NCBI RefSeq assembly: GCF_031085155.1
Contig: NZ_JAVHUL010000001.1
Span: 78,642 to 142,641 of the forward strand
Length of the DNA: 64,000 nt
DNA from: Mesonia profundi
GTDB lineage: Bacteria; Bacteroidota; Bacteroidia; Flavobacteriales; Flavobacteriaceae
Direction: 5' to 3'
Below the pieces are notes generated by a model, which worked only from the letters and a program-made list of their open reading frames with translations, was not told the DNA's origin and did not search any database. Of this stretch, positions 46,521 to 55,181 are shown piece by piece (position 1 is the first letter of the stretch; each line of letters opens with the position of its first letter). Both the position numbers and the translations under genes were made by a program.

Positions 46521-49500
46521 CTATTTATTTTCTAACCACTTTCGTGCATTGACAAAAGCTTCTAACCAAGGCGTAACTTCGTCATTCTTGCGTTCTGAAG
46601 GATAGTTTGCCCAGTTCCACGTAAAAGTAGAACGTTCTAAGTGAGGCATCATTACCAAATGTCTTCCCGAATCATCAGTAAGCATCGCCGTATTAAAATC
46701 TGAGCCATTCGGGTTGGCAGGATAGGCATCGTAGCCATATTTCCCTACAATGTTGTACTTCTCTTCGGCATAAGGGAAACTAAATTTACCTTCTCCATGT
46801 GCAGACCAGATTCCTAATTTACTACCAGAGAGACTGCTTAGCATCACCGATTTATTTTCTTTAATTTCTACCGAAGTAAAATTACATTCAAATTTATGAG
46901 AGTCGTTATGTAACATTTTAGGCTTTTCACTGTGCTCAGGATTGATTAATCCTAACTCAATAAACAACTGACAACCGTTACAAACTCCCAAAGAAAGCGT
47001 GTCTTCCCGATCAAAGAATTTCTTTAAAGCCGTGTTTGCTTTTTCGTTGTATAAAAAGGCGCCGGCCCAACCTTTGGCACTTCCCAACACATCCGAATTG
47101 GAGAATCCTCCCACGGCAGCGATAAACTGAATGTCTTCCAAAGTCTCTCTTCCGCTAATCAAATCGGTCATATGAACGTCTTTTACGTCAAAACCGGCCA
47201 AGTGCATCGCACGCGCCATTTCACGCTCAGAGTTAGATCCTTTCTCCCGAATAATCGCTCCTTTTATTTTTTTCTTGTCACTTCGAGCGGAGTCGAGAAG
47301 TCCTGTAAATCCTTTTGGAAACTCATACGAAAGCGCTTGTTTTTTATAATTCTCAAAACGCTCTTTAGCCAGTTTTTCTCCACTTTGCTTTTGATCTAAT
47401 AAATACGAAGTTTCATACCAAGCATCGCGATATGTAGGGATGTCAAACTCAAATGTATCAGTGTGATTGTTAATTTCTAAGCTTCCGTGAGTTGTCACTT
47501 CTCCTATTTTGAAAAACGGGATTTGAAGTTTTTCTAATAGCGCTTCCGCGGAAGTGTCCTTCGTTTGAAATACAATTCCACTATTCTCGTTAAATAAGAC
47601 TTTAGCCGAATCCTTCTCGTTTAAAGCACTTAAATCTATTTTCGCTCCTAAATCCACATCAGCAAAACACATTTCTAATAAGGTGGTCACCAATCCGCCT
47701 GAAGCTACATCGTGTCCGGCAAGAATATGATCTTCTTTAATGAGTTGCTGCATTGCATTAAAAATAGCGGCAAACTGCTCATCGTTTTTGATGCTTGGCA
47801 CTTGAGTACCTATTTTATTTAAAATTTGTGCAAAAGAAGAACCACCCAATTTAAAATCGTCCTGAGATAAATTGATGTAGTAAATAGAACCCCCGTTTTT
47901 TTGCAATACCGGCTCTACCACTTTGGTGATCTGATTACAATTTCCAGCTGCCGAAATAATTACGGTACCTGGAGAGATGACTTCTTTATCTGGATATTTT
48001 TGCTTCATCGATAAAGAATCTTTTCCCGTAGGAACATTGATTCCCAAGTTGATCGCAAAATCTGAAACTCCTTTTACCGCAGCATACAAACGGGCATCTT
48101 CTCCTTCATTATTACAAGGCCACATCCAATTGGCAGAAAGAGAAACAGATTTTAATCCTTTCTCTAAAGGCGCCCAAACCAAATTGGTTAAAGACTCTGC
48201 GATTGAATTTTTAGCACCCGCTACAGGATCTACCAATCCAGAAATAGGGGAGTGCCCAATAGAAGTCGCTACACCTTGTTTTCCTTTATAATCCAAAGCC
48301 ATTACGCCTACATTGTTTAAAGGTAATTGTAAGGGGCCGGCGGTTTGCTGCTTGGCCACCCTTCCAGAGACACAACGGTCTACTTTGTTGGTTAACCAAT
48401 CCTTACAGGCAACCGCTTCTAATTGAAGTACTTGCTTTACGTAATCGTATATTTTGTTGGTATCATACTCTAATTCCGCATACTGATAATTTACGGTTTT
48501 ATCGTTCATGATGGTTTGAGGAGAGCTGCCAAACATATCTTCCAAGGCTAAATCCATGGGTTTTTGTTTAGAGCTACTTCCTATAAAAGTAAATCTATTA
48601 TCGTTGGTCACTTCTCCCACGCGATACATAGGAGAGCGCTCTCGGTCTGCCACGCGCTGTAGGGTTTCGATATGTTCTTTGCCAATCACTAATCCCATAC
48701 GCTCTTGAGATTCGTTTCCAATAATTTCCTTAGCGGAAAGGGTGGGATCTCCTACGGGAAGTTGATCTAAATCGATTCTACCTCCGGTTTCTTCTACCAA
48801 CTCGCTTAGACAATTTAAGTGTCCTCCTGCGCCGTGATCGTGAATAGAAACAATGGGGTTTTCATCGGCTTCTACCATGCCTCGAATCGCATTGGCGGCA
48901 CGTTTTTGCATTTCTGGATTGGAACGCTGAATGGCGTTTAATTCTATTCCGCTGCTAAACTCCCCAGTGTCTGCCGAAGAAACTGCTGCGCCTCCCATGC
49001 CAATTCTATAATTTTCACCTCCAAGAATCACAATTTGATCGGCTTCTTTCGGAGTGTCTTTTAAGGCTTGATCTTTTTTTCCGTAACCAATTCCTCCCGC
49101 CTGCATAATCACTTTGTCGTAGCCTAAATCCCGGTTATTCTCGCTATGTTCAAAAGTGAGCACAGAACCTGTGATAAGCGGTTGACCAAATTTATTTCCA
49201 AAATCTGAAGCTCCGTTAGAAGCTTTGATCAAAATATCCATCGGAGTTTGGTACAACCATTCGCGCTCTTCCATGGCTTTTTCCCAAGGACGTTCTTCGT
49301 TAAGCCGACTGTAAGCTGTCATATAAACCGCTGTTCCTGCAAGGGGCAAAGAACCTTTTCCTCCTGCCAAACGGTCTCTAATTTCCCCGCCGCTTCCTGT
49401 AGCTGCTCCGTTAAAAGGTTCCACTGTCGTAGGGAAATTGTGGGTTTCTGCTTTTAAAGAAATGACAGAATCGTACTCTTTATTCTGATAGTAATCAGGT

Positions 49501-50186
49501 TTGTCGGCAGATTTTGGAGCAAATTGCTCTACTCTGGGGCCGTTAATAAAAGCTACGTTGTCTTTATAGGCCGAAACAATTTCGTTGGGATGTGTTTCTG
49601 ATGTTTTTCTAATGAGTTTAAAAAGCGAAGCAGGTTTTTCTTCTCCGTCAATAATAAACTTCCCGTTGAAGATTTTATGTCGGCAGTGTTCTGAATTGAC
49701 TTGTGAAAACCCAAAGACTTCCGAGTCGGTTAATTTTCTTCCTAACTTTTCTGAAAGTTGCTCTAGGTAATGTACTTCTTCTTTATTTAGCGCTAAACCT
49801 TGTTGTTGGTTATATAAACCAATATCATCGATGTCTTTAATATGCTCTGGCTGAATATCAACATCAAAAATATCTTGATGTATCTCATGGTATTTCTGCG
49901 AAAGCATAGGATCAAAATCTTTCTCATCTCTTTCTACTTCCTCAAATTCTTCGATGCGAAGAATGCCTTCAATCCCCATATTTTGGGTAATTTCTACGGC
50001 ATTGGTACTCCAAGGCGTAATCATAGTAGCTCTTGGCCCTACAAAATCACCGGTTAGGGTTTCTTTGTTGATTTGTTCTGCGTTGCCAAAAAGCCAGTTA
50101 AGTTTTTGAACGTCTTCCTTAGGTAATGGAGCTTGAGTTTGTACGGTATAGACCGTTTTTGAAGAGTTTCCGAAGAAAAGAATCAT
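46521..50186 (-). CDS. purL: Phosphoribosylformylglycinamidine synthase (single-chain PurL)
   Basis: The protein has 1221 residues from ATG 50186. A longer reading from 50219 would start upstream of the likely transcription start, so it was rejected. It converts FGAR to FGAM in purine synthesis, using glutamine and ATP. The synthase part has SVNSEHCRHKIFNG-type sequence (seen as QVNSEHCRHKIFNG), KAETHNFPTTVEPFNGAATGSGGEIRD (core ETHNFPTTVEPFNGAATG) and HDVASGGLVTTLLEM. The C-terminal glutaminase (about 965-1221) has GVCNGCQLFIELG with the nucleophile Cys, and ends with HGEGKF and LPHLERS-type motifs (MMPHLERST). The linker before the glutaminase contains LLDSARSDKKK, encoded by a copy of the dispersed repeat motif. 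Confidence 0.96.
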   Translation of the reverse strand: MILFFGNSSKTVYTVQTQAPLPKEDVQKLNWLFGNAEQINKETLTGDFVGPRATMITPWSTNAVEITQNMGIEGILRIEEFEEVERDEKDFDPMLSQKYHEIHQDIFDVDIQPEHIKDIDDIGLYNQQQGLALNKEEVHYLEQLSEKLGRKLTDSEVFGFSQVNSEHCRHKIFNGKFIIDGEEKPASLFKLIRKTSETHPNEIVSAYKDNVAFINGPRVEQFAPKSADKPDYYQNKEYDSVISLKAETHNFPTTVEPFNGAATGSGGEIRDRLAGGKGSLPLAGTAVYMTAYSRLNEERPWEKAMEEREWLYQTPMDILIKASNGASDFGNKFGQPLITGSVLTFEHSENNRDLGYDKVIMQAGGIGYGKKDQALKDTPKEADQIVILGGENYRIGMGGAAVSSADTGEFSSGIELNAIQRSNPEMQKRAANAIRGMVEADENPIVSIHDHGAGGHLNCLSELVEETGGRIDLDQLPVGDPTLSAKEIIGNESQERMGLVIGKEHIETLQRVADRERSPMYRVGEVTNDNRFTFIGSSSKQKPMDLALEDMFGSSPQTIMNDKTVNYQYAELEYDTNKIYDYVKQVLQLEAVACKDWLTNKVDRCVSGRVAKQQTAGPLQLPLNNVGVMALDYKGKQGVATSIGHSPISGLVDPVAGAKNSIAESLTNLVWAPLEKGLKSVSLSANWMWPCNNEGEDARLYAAVKGVSDFAINLGINVPTGKDSLSMKQKYPDKEVISPGTVIISAAGNCNQITKVVEPVLQKNGGSIYYINLSQDDFKLGGSSFAQILNKIGTQVPSIKNDEQFAAIFNAMQQLIKEDHILAGHDVASGGLVTTLLEMCFADVDLGAKIDLSALNEKDSAKVLFNENSGIVFQTKDTSAEALLEKLQIPFFKIGEVTTHGSLEINNHTDTFEFDIPTYRDAWYETSYLLDQKQSGEKLAKERFENYKKQALSYEFPKGFTGLLDSARSDKKKIKGAIIREKGSNSEREMARAMHLAGFDVKDVHMTDLISGRETLEDIQFIAAVGGFSNSDVLGSAKGWAGAFLYNEKANTALKKFFDREDTLSLGVCNGCQLFIELGLINPEHSEKPKMLHNDSHKFECNFTSVEIKENKSVMLSSLSGSKLGIWSAHGEGKFSFPYAEEKYNIVGKYGYDAYPANPNGSDFNTAMLTDDSGRHLVMMPHLERSTFTWNWANYPSERKNDEVTPWLEAFVNARKWLENK
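47277..47303. repeat. Dispersed-repeat motif inside purL
   Basis: GTCACTTCGAGCGGAGTCGA lies here on the plus strand, matching the subterminal repeats of the MITE-like elements (compare 50347 and 50420). It is in frame and encodes LLDSARSD in the linker of PurL. Confidence 0.75.
47541..47556. repeat. 16-bp near-palindrome within purL
   Basis: CGCTTCCGCGGAAGTG, one base short of the perfect palindrome found at 59191-59206. Confidence 0.6.
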
Positions 50187-50216
50187 AATCGGGTTGTTTG
50201 TGTTGTGTGTGAATTG

Positions 50217-50224
50217 CAAATTTA
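50217..50224 (-). promoter_or_regulatory. purL promoter, -7 element TAAATTTG
   Basis: CAAATTTA on the plus strand, an exact match on the minus strand, 31 bp upstream of the chosen start at 50186. It rules out the longer start at 50219. Confidence 0.72.
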
Positions 50225-50250
50225 CTTTTTTCTTTCAATTATAGCTATAA

Positions 50251-50279
50251 AAAAAAGCGGCAATAAAGCCGCTTTTTTT
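50251..50279 (-). terminator. Terminator of the endonuclease transcript
   Basis: Stem AAAGCGGC / GCCGCTTT with a 6-base loop, flanked by A and T runs on both strands. On the minus strand it separates the endonuclease gene from the purL promoter. Confidence 0.85.
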
Positions 50280-50300
50280 CTGTATTCGTTAAAAATTAAT

Positions 50301-50466
50301 TGCATATACGTTTAATGTCCATTGTAATCAAATAATAGTGTTAATGTCACATCGAGCGCCAGCCCGAAAGAATTCATTCTGGTGGGGAGTCGAGATGCGT
50401 TTGTTTAACCTTTCGACTCCGCTCAAGGTGACAAAAGCTAGTTTTAAGAATGAAAGCGGATATACA
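50301..50466 (+). mobile_element. MITE-like dispersed element, copy B (166 bp)
   Basis: The best-preserved copy. It is flanked by 10-bp direct repeats AAAAATTAAT at 50291-50300 and 50467-50476; the second overlaps the endonuclease stop codon. Imperfect terminal inverted repeats are TGCATATACGTTT and (complemented right end) TGTATATCCGCTT. Inner inverted repeats are GTCACATCGAGCG and the complement of CGCTCAAGGTGAC. The centre has AGAATTCATTCT. It has no coding capacity. Confidence 0.85.
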
Positions 50467-50471
50467 AAAAA

Positions 50472-52352
50472 TTAATGTTGAATCACTAATTTTTTTACGG
50501 CTGTTTTTCCTTCCGCGTAAAGCTTCAAGACATATAAGCCATTGCTTATTCCGTTAAGGTTAATCGCAGGAGCAGAAATTTGCTGGTCTTGCTGAATCAA
50601 TCTTCCGTTAAGGTCATAAATTTGATACGCATAATTAACGTTATTTTCTAACTCAATGTAAAGTGTTTGTTGGTTTACAGGATTAGGATAGATGCTAAGC
50701 TCTAAATTTTTGCTTGAAATTCCTAAATCGTCTTCTCCTAAAATAGTAAAACTGTCTACCGTCCAACGTGTGGCATCGTCTCCATTAGAAGTGTCATATT
50801 TAAAAGCAAAATAAACTTCTCCAGAAATTGAGCTAATGTCAATGTTGGTGAAATTAGTTTCTTCTATGCCATTGCCGCCAGAATATAAAGGAATAGTTAC
50901 ATTAGGAACGGGCAGCCAATTAGAAGTAGAAGGATTTCCGTTTCCATCATAATTAGTAGAATATAAAAGTTGAAGTTGAGTTTCTCCAAAAGTGGAGGCA
51001 ACAAAGAAGCTTAATTTTTCGTCTTTGTAATCGTCAAAATTTATAGGATTAGTCGAAATTAACCAGTCTGTACTAGGAACTTGGTTTCCTTGAGAAAATC
51101 CATTCATTTGGTATGCTCCCGTGTTATTTTCGCCAAATTGCGTGGTGCATTCCCAATCTACAGTACTTAATTCTGATACGGCTGTAAACTGAATAGCGTT
51201 ACAGTCTTCGAAGTCTTCATTAAAGATAACTTCTGGAGCATCTAATGTGGTAAGGTTTACCGTATTGCTTAACGCGGAAGCATTTCCGTAGGCGTCTAAT
51301 GCTTTTACCGCAAAAGAATAATTGGTGTTTGGAGATAGACCGGTGATGCTAGCTTGTGTAGTGGTTACGTTATCTACAACTAGACCATCTTGCTCTATTT
51401 CGTAAGAAACCACTCCAACATTATCGGTTGAAGCACTCCAACTTAAATCTGTGGTATAAGCGGTTACATTATTTGCAATTAAATTGGTAGGAGCTGTTGG
51501 CGCTTGCGTGTCTGGATTGGGATCCCAAATTACGGCTACCCAAGAAGGATTATCGATGTATGGATTTCTATTTCCTTGAAAATCAAATGCAGCATTGTTA
51601 CGGTCAATTTCTTTTTGAGAAACAGGATCTGTATTATGCCATTGAATTAACATGGCTAGCATCCAATCGTCAAAAACTTGATCTGAAGTTCCGTTAAACG
51701 TATTCTGACTTCCATCATTTGCAGACTCCCAGCTTCCTATTTGATTTTCATATCGAGTCGCCATATAAAAGTAAACACGGGCTAAATCTCCTTTAAATTC
51801 GTCTATAGGTTCAAATACAGTTCCGCTGTATGCACTAGGGTGGTTGTAGACATTGTTCCCTTTCTTGGAGCCATTGTCTGACGTGTAGGTGGCATTGTCC
51901 ACCTCTCCAAACGGAAGGTGTCCTCTTTGCCCATTCACATAGCCATCTGCGGGATACACGTGTTGTATATCTGTTTTCATAGGGGAAGAAGAGCCAAACC
52001 AACTTTGTGGCATCAGATGTTCTCTGTTGTAGCAAGAACCTTCCCCAGAATAATTTCCGCATTGATTAGAACCAAAGGTGTAGGTATAAGAATCTGTACC
52101 TGTAGGATTTTCAGAATAAATATCCAGTACAGTGCCGTCATTTTCGTAATAAATATCTACATCTGTAGTATAATACCCGTCCCAAAGGTCTCCATAACTT
52201 TGAGGATTGTGACCATTGGTGATAATAGCACTTAATTCAGATTTTAAACTGTACCCGGTTAAGCCCTGGGTACTATCATAATAGCCAGCAGGAGCTTGAG
52301 CAAAAGATAACATGCTCAACATTAAAAAACTTAGTAAAGTAATTTTTTTCAT
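50472..52352 (-). CDS. Secreted endonuclease I with FN3 domain and T9SS type A sorting signal
   Basis: The protein has 626 residues. A signal peptide ends near LSFAQ (residue 19). The endonuclease I domain covers about 25-275, with CYNREHLMPQSWFG near 105, which gives the metal-binding His of the His-Me finger, and HVYPADGYVNGQRGHLPFG near 132. A fibronectin type III domain lies at about 283-370, followed by a cleaved-adhesin-like beta domain (about 375-540). The C-terminal 75 residues are a type A sorting domain (LELSIYPNPVNQQTLYIEL, ISNGLYVLKLYAEGK). It is expected to be exported and to degrade extracellular DNA. It lies four bases after the rsmB-like gene. Confidence 0.93.
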   Translation of the reverse strand: MKKITLLSFLMLSMLSFAQAPAGYYDSTQGLTGYSLKSELSAIITNGHNPQSYGDLWDGYYTTDVDIYYENDGTVLDIYSENPTGTDSYTYTFGSNQCGNYSGEGSCYNREHLMPQSWFGSSSPMKTDIQHVYPADGYVNGQRGHLPFGEVDNATYTSDNGSKKGNNVYNHPSAYSGTVFEPIDEFKGDLARVYFYMATRYENQIGSWESANDGSQNTFNGTSDQVFDDWMLAMLIQWHNTDPVSQKEIDRNNAAFDFQGNRNPYIDNPSWVAVIWDPNPDTQAPTAPTNLIANNVTAYTTDLSWSASTDNVGVVSYEIEQDGLVVDNVTTTQASITGLSPNTNYSFAVKALDAYGNASALSNTVNLTTLDAPEVIFNEDFEDCNAIQFTAVSELSTVDWECTTQFGENNTGAYQMNGFSQGNQVPSTDWLISTNPINFDDYKDEKLSFFVASTFGETQLQLLYSTNYDGNGNPSTSNWLPVPNVTIPLYSGGNGIEETNFTNIDISSISGEVYFAFKYDTSNGDDATRWTVDSFTILGEDDLGISSKNLELSIYPNPVNQQTLYIELENNVNYAYQIYDLNGRLIQQDQQISAPAINLNGISNGLYVLKLYAEGKTAVKKLVIQH

Positions 52353-52355
52353 GGG

Positions 52356-53570
52356 TTATGTATTTTTAATTAATCTCGCCATATAAAAGCCATCATATCC
52401 TGATTCGTGGCTTAAAACAATTTTTTCATCCTCTAAAGAAAAGCCTTGACCTTCTTCTGAAGCTAAGAACGATTTTACTTGTCCTTGATTTTCTGAAGGT
52501 AAGATAGAACAGGTGGCATATACAATTTTACCTCCTTTTTTAAGAATTTTAGAATAATCGCTTAAAATTTCTTGTTGCGTATTTCTTATTCGCTCTAAAA
52601 ACTCTGGCTGAAGCTTCCATTTGGCATCGGGATTTCTGCTTAAAACACCTAATCCGCTACAGGGCGCGTCAATAAGAACGCGATCTGCAGAGTTATGTAA
52701 TTTTTTAATCACTTTGGTGCTATCTATTTCGCGCGTTTCAATATTGTGTGCACCCGCACGCTTAGCTCTTCTTTTAAGCTCTTTTAATTTGTTCCCATAA
52801 ATATCTAAGGCTATAATTTGTCCTTTATTTTCCATGATGGCCGCCAAATGCAAGGTTTTTCCACCCGCTCCTGCGCAAGTATCTACTACGCGCATTCCAG
52901 GTTCTACCTGTAAAAACGGAGCTACGAGCTGAGAAGATGCATCTTGTACTTCAAAAAAGCCTTCTTTAAAGATTTCTGTAGAAAACACATTGGCACGTTC
53001 GTCCAATTCTATCGCCGAAGGGTATTTTTTTAGGGAATGCGCTTCAATGCTTTCCGCAAATAAGCTATCTCTTAATTTTTTTGGAGTGGCTTTTAGGCTG
53101 TTAGCTCTTAAAACTACGGGAGCCATTTGGTTTAAGGCCGCAATTTCTCGGGTCCATTTTTGTTCTCCCAATTCTTTTACTCCAAGTTCATCCATCCAAT
53201 CTGGAATCGACTCTTTAAACTTTCTTGTTTTAGAAAGCTCATCAAATCTTCCTTTGATTCTTCGGGTAGGCGTATCCTCTAATTGTTTCCAATCTGGAAG
53301 CTGAATTCCTTTAAGGGTAGCCCAAACTGCAAAAAGCCTAAATAAATTAGGTCTAGAAAAAGGTTCTTTTACTTCAGCTATTTCGGCGTAAAGCCTTTTC
53401 CAGCGTACAATATCATAAACGGTTTCTGCAATAAAACTGCGATCTCTAGAACCCCAGCGTTTATCTCTTTTTAAAGCCTTTGATATCTCTTTATCGGCAT
53501 ATTTGCCTTCGTTGAAGACGTTGTTTAACGTGTCAATAACTGCAAAGACAAGATTTCTGTGTAAACGCAT
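52356..53570 (-). CDS. RsmB/NOP-family rRNA cytosine-5 methyltransferase
   Basis: The protein has 404 residues. An N-terminal NusB-like helical domain covers about 1-130, and a class I methyltransferase domain covers about 200-400. SAM-binding signatures are VEPGMRVVDTCAGAGGKTLHLA near 215 and DAPCSGLGVLSRNPDAKW near 305, the latter with the release Cys. The catalytic Cys is in YATCSILPSENQGQV near 355. It modifies rRNA, possibly C967 of 16S as RsmB does, but family members differ in target, so no symbol is given. It is divergent from the gene at 53646 and shares a promoter region. Confidence 0.9.
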   Translation of the reverse strand: MRLHRNLVFAVIDTLNNVFNEGKYADKEISKALKRDKRWGSRDRSFIAETVYDIVRWKRLYAEIAEVKEPFSRPNLFRLFAVWATLKGIQLPDWKQLEDTPTRRIKGRFDELSKTRKFKESIPDWMDELGVKELGEQKWTREIAALNQMAPVVLRANSLKATPKKLRDSLFAESIEAHSLKKYPSAIELDERANVFSTEIFKEGFFEVQDASSQLVAPFLQVEPGMRVVDTCAGAGGKTLHLAAIMENKGQIIALDIYGNKLKELKRRAKRAGAHNIETREIDSTKVIKKLHNSADRVLIDAPCSGLGVLSRNPDAKWKLQPEFLERIRNTQQEILSDYSKILKKGGKIVYATCSILPSENQGQVKSFLASEEGQGFSLEDEKIVLSHESGYDGFYMARLIKNT

Positions 53571-53589
53571 GTATAAAAAATTTAGCGGG

Positions 53590-53597
53590 CAAAGTTA
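53590..53597 (-). promoter_or_regulatory. rsmB-like gene promoter, TAACTTTG
   Basis: CAAAGTTA on the plus strand is an exact consensus on the minus strand, 19 bp upstream of the start at 53570. Confidence 0.7.
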
Positions 53598-53621
53598 ACG
53601 AATTTTAAGTGGGAATAATGT

Positions 53622-53629
53622 TATATTTG
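53622..53629 (+). promoter_or_regulatory. Promoter of the BNR/YCF48-like gene, TATATTTG
   Basis: Exact TAnnTTTG match 16 bp upstream of the start at 53646. It is back to back with the promoter at 53590. Confidence 0.7.
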
Positions 53630-53645
53630 AATTTAAATCTATTCC

Positions 53646-54725
53646 ATGAAGTACCTGGTTTCTATTTCGTTTTTATTTCTTTTTTTGGGATGTGTAAATG
53701 TGGCACAAAACGACACCTCGTTAAAAGGCTTTAATGATGTGAAAATAGAGACCATCTTAAAGCGTCCCGTAAGTATTAGAGCGCTTGAGGTTTGTGAAGA
53801 TCAGATTTTCTATGGAGCTTCAGAGGGAGAGTTTGGTTATTTAAATACCGCCGACAATTCTGTTGCTTTTATAGGACAGGTGGAAGAAGCGAAGAATCTA
53901 GAGTTTAGAGCTATTTCTAGAACTAAGGAAGCCGATTATATTCTCTCTGCAGGAAACCCTGCCTTGCTCTATAAAGTCAATTATTTTGGGAAGCGTAAAT
54001 TAAGTCATAAAGAAGAAGGGGAGAAGGTGTTTTATGATGCGATAGCTTTTTGGGATGACCTTAACGGAATTGCTATGGGAGATCCCACCAAAGATTGCAT
54101 TTCTATTTTAATCACCAAAGACGGAGGTGAAAATTGGGAGGCTGTTCCTTGTGAGAGTTTGCCTAAAGTAGTGAAGGGGGAAGCTGCTTTTGCGGCAAGC
54201 AACACGAATATCTCTATCGTAGGAAAGAAAGTATGGATTGCTACGGGAGGTCAAGTATCTAGGGTTTACTCTTCTGAAGATATGGGGAAATCCTGGAAGG
54301 TTTCTTCTACACCTATTGTTTCTGGCAAAGAGACCACAGGTGTTTATACCATGGATTTTTATGATGAAAAGATAGGAATTGTGATGGGAGGCGATTATAC
54401 GCAACCCGAATCCCAACAGCAAAATAAAGCCATGACGTATGATGGTGGTAAAACTTGGAAACTGATTGCAGACGGACAAGAACCAGGCTATAAAAGTTGT
54501 GTTAAGTTTGTGCCCAATAGCAATGCCAAAGAAATTATAGCGGTTGGTTTTACCGGAATCTCTTACTCCGCAGATTATGGAGAAACTTGGACGCAATTAA
54601 GCGATGAGCCTTTTTATACGATTAGCTTTTTAAATGACTATACTGCATATGCTGCCGGGAAGGGAAAGATTGCTAAACTGGTGTTTATAGAAAATGGCCC
54701 AAAACCAGAAGTCTTGAGCCATTAA
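53646..54725 (+). CDS. BNR/YCF48-like beta-propeller lipoprotein
   Basis: The protein has 359 residues. The signal ends FLFLGC, so Cys16 is a likely lipid site. The rest is made of repeated blades with the Asp-box pattern S-x-D-x-G-x-x-W: ITKDGGENWEAV near 157, SSEDMGKSWKVS near 215, TYDGGKTWKLI near 263 and SADYGETWTQL near 308. This matches BNR/YCF48-like propellers, which in other bacteria act as assembly factors or sialidase-like proteins, and enzymatic residues of sialidases are not evident. The product is probably exposed in the periplasm or on the outer membrane. Function unknown. Confidence 0.82.
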   Translation: MKYLVSISFLFLFLGCVNVAQNDTSLKGFNDVKIETILKRPVSIRALEVCEDQIFYGASEGEFGYLNTADNSVAFIGQVEEAKNLEFRAISRTKEADYILSAGNPALLYKVNYFGKRKLSHKEEGEKVFYDAIAFWDDLNGIAMGDPTKDCISILITKDGGENWEAVPCESLPKVVKGEAAFAASNTNISIVGKKVWIATGGQVSRVYSSEDMGKSWKVSSTPIVSGKETTGVYTMDFYDEKIGIVMGGDYTQPESQQQNKAMTYDGGKTWKLIADGQEPGYKSCVKFVPNSNAKEIIAVGFTGISYSADYGETWTQLSDEPFYTISFLNDYTAYAAGKGKIAKLVFIENGPKPEVLSH

Positions 54726-54755
54726 CGAATTAACACTAACCAAAATTATGAATCT

Positions 54756-55181
54756 TTAATCTCTTTTGTATTGTTTTAAAAGGATTTTATGAAAATCCCG
54801 TTCTGCTTTTTTTAGCATAAGTATTTTTTTGTAGCTGATGACTTGATGTAATTCTTCTACAAATTCTCCTTTCAGCGCAGCACTTTCCTTTTTAAGACTC
54901 ACATACTGCTTTACAAGGTTTTGTGCCGTTTCTTCATCGATTGTATCTATTAAATCAATGCCATTTTTAACATCACACCATTTTACTTCGTAAAGGTGAT
55001 CGGTTTTTTCATCATACTTATTGTAGATGGGCCAAAAGTCTTCCGCCTCTTTCTTAGACAAGTCTAAAGCTTTAGTAATGTGCGCTATTTTTAGTGATTT
55101 TATTTTATCGTCATCTGTTTGCGCAGATATCAGCTGCGAGGAGAAAAGAAAAATAAATGCTATGTATATTATTTTTTTCAT
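54756..55181 (-). CDS. Small periplasmic helical protein in a sigma-factor operon (Spy/CpxP-like)
   Basis: The protein has 141 residues. The signal peptide ends near QLISAQ (residue 21). The mature protein is helical and highly charged, with ALDLSKKEAEDFWPIYNKYDEK at about 37-58 (core EAEDFWPIYNKY), as found in exported helical proteins of Bacteroidota encoded next to ECF sigma genes. It may sense envelope stress in the manner of Spy/CpxP, but the LTxxQ motif is not seen. The start codon overlaps the stop of the upstream gene (ATGA). Confidence 0.72.
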   Translation of the reverse strand: MKKIIYIAFIFLFSSQLISAQTDDDKIKSLKIAHITKALDLSKKEAEDFWPIYNKYDEKTDHLYEVKWCDVKNGIDLIDTIDEETAQNLVKQYVSLKKESAALKGEFVEELHQVISYKKILMLKKAERDFHKILLKQYKRD

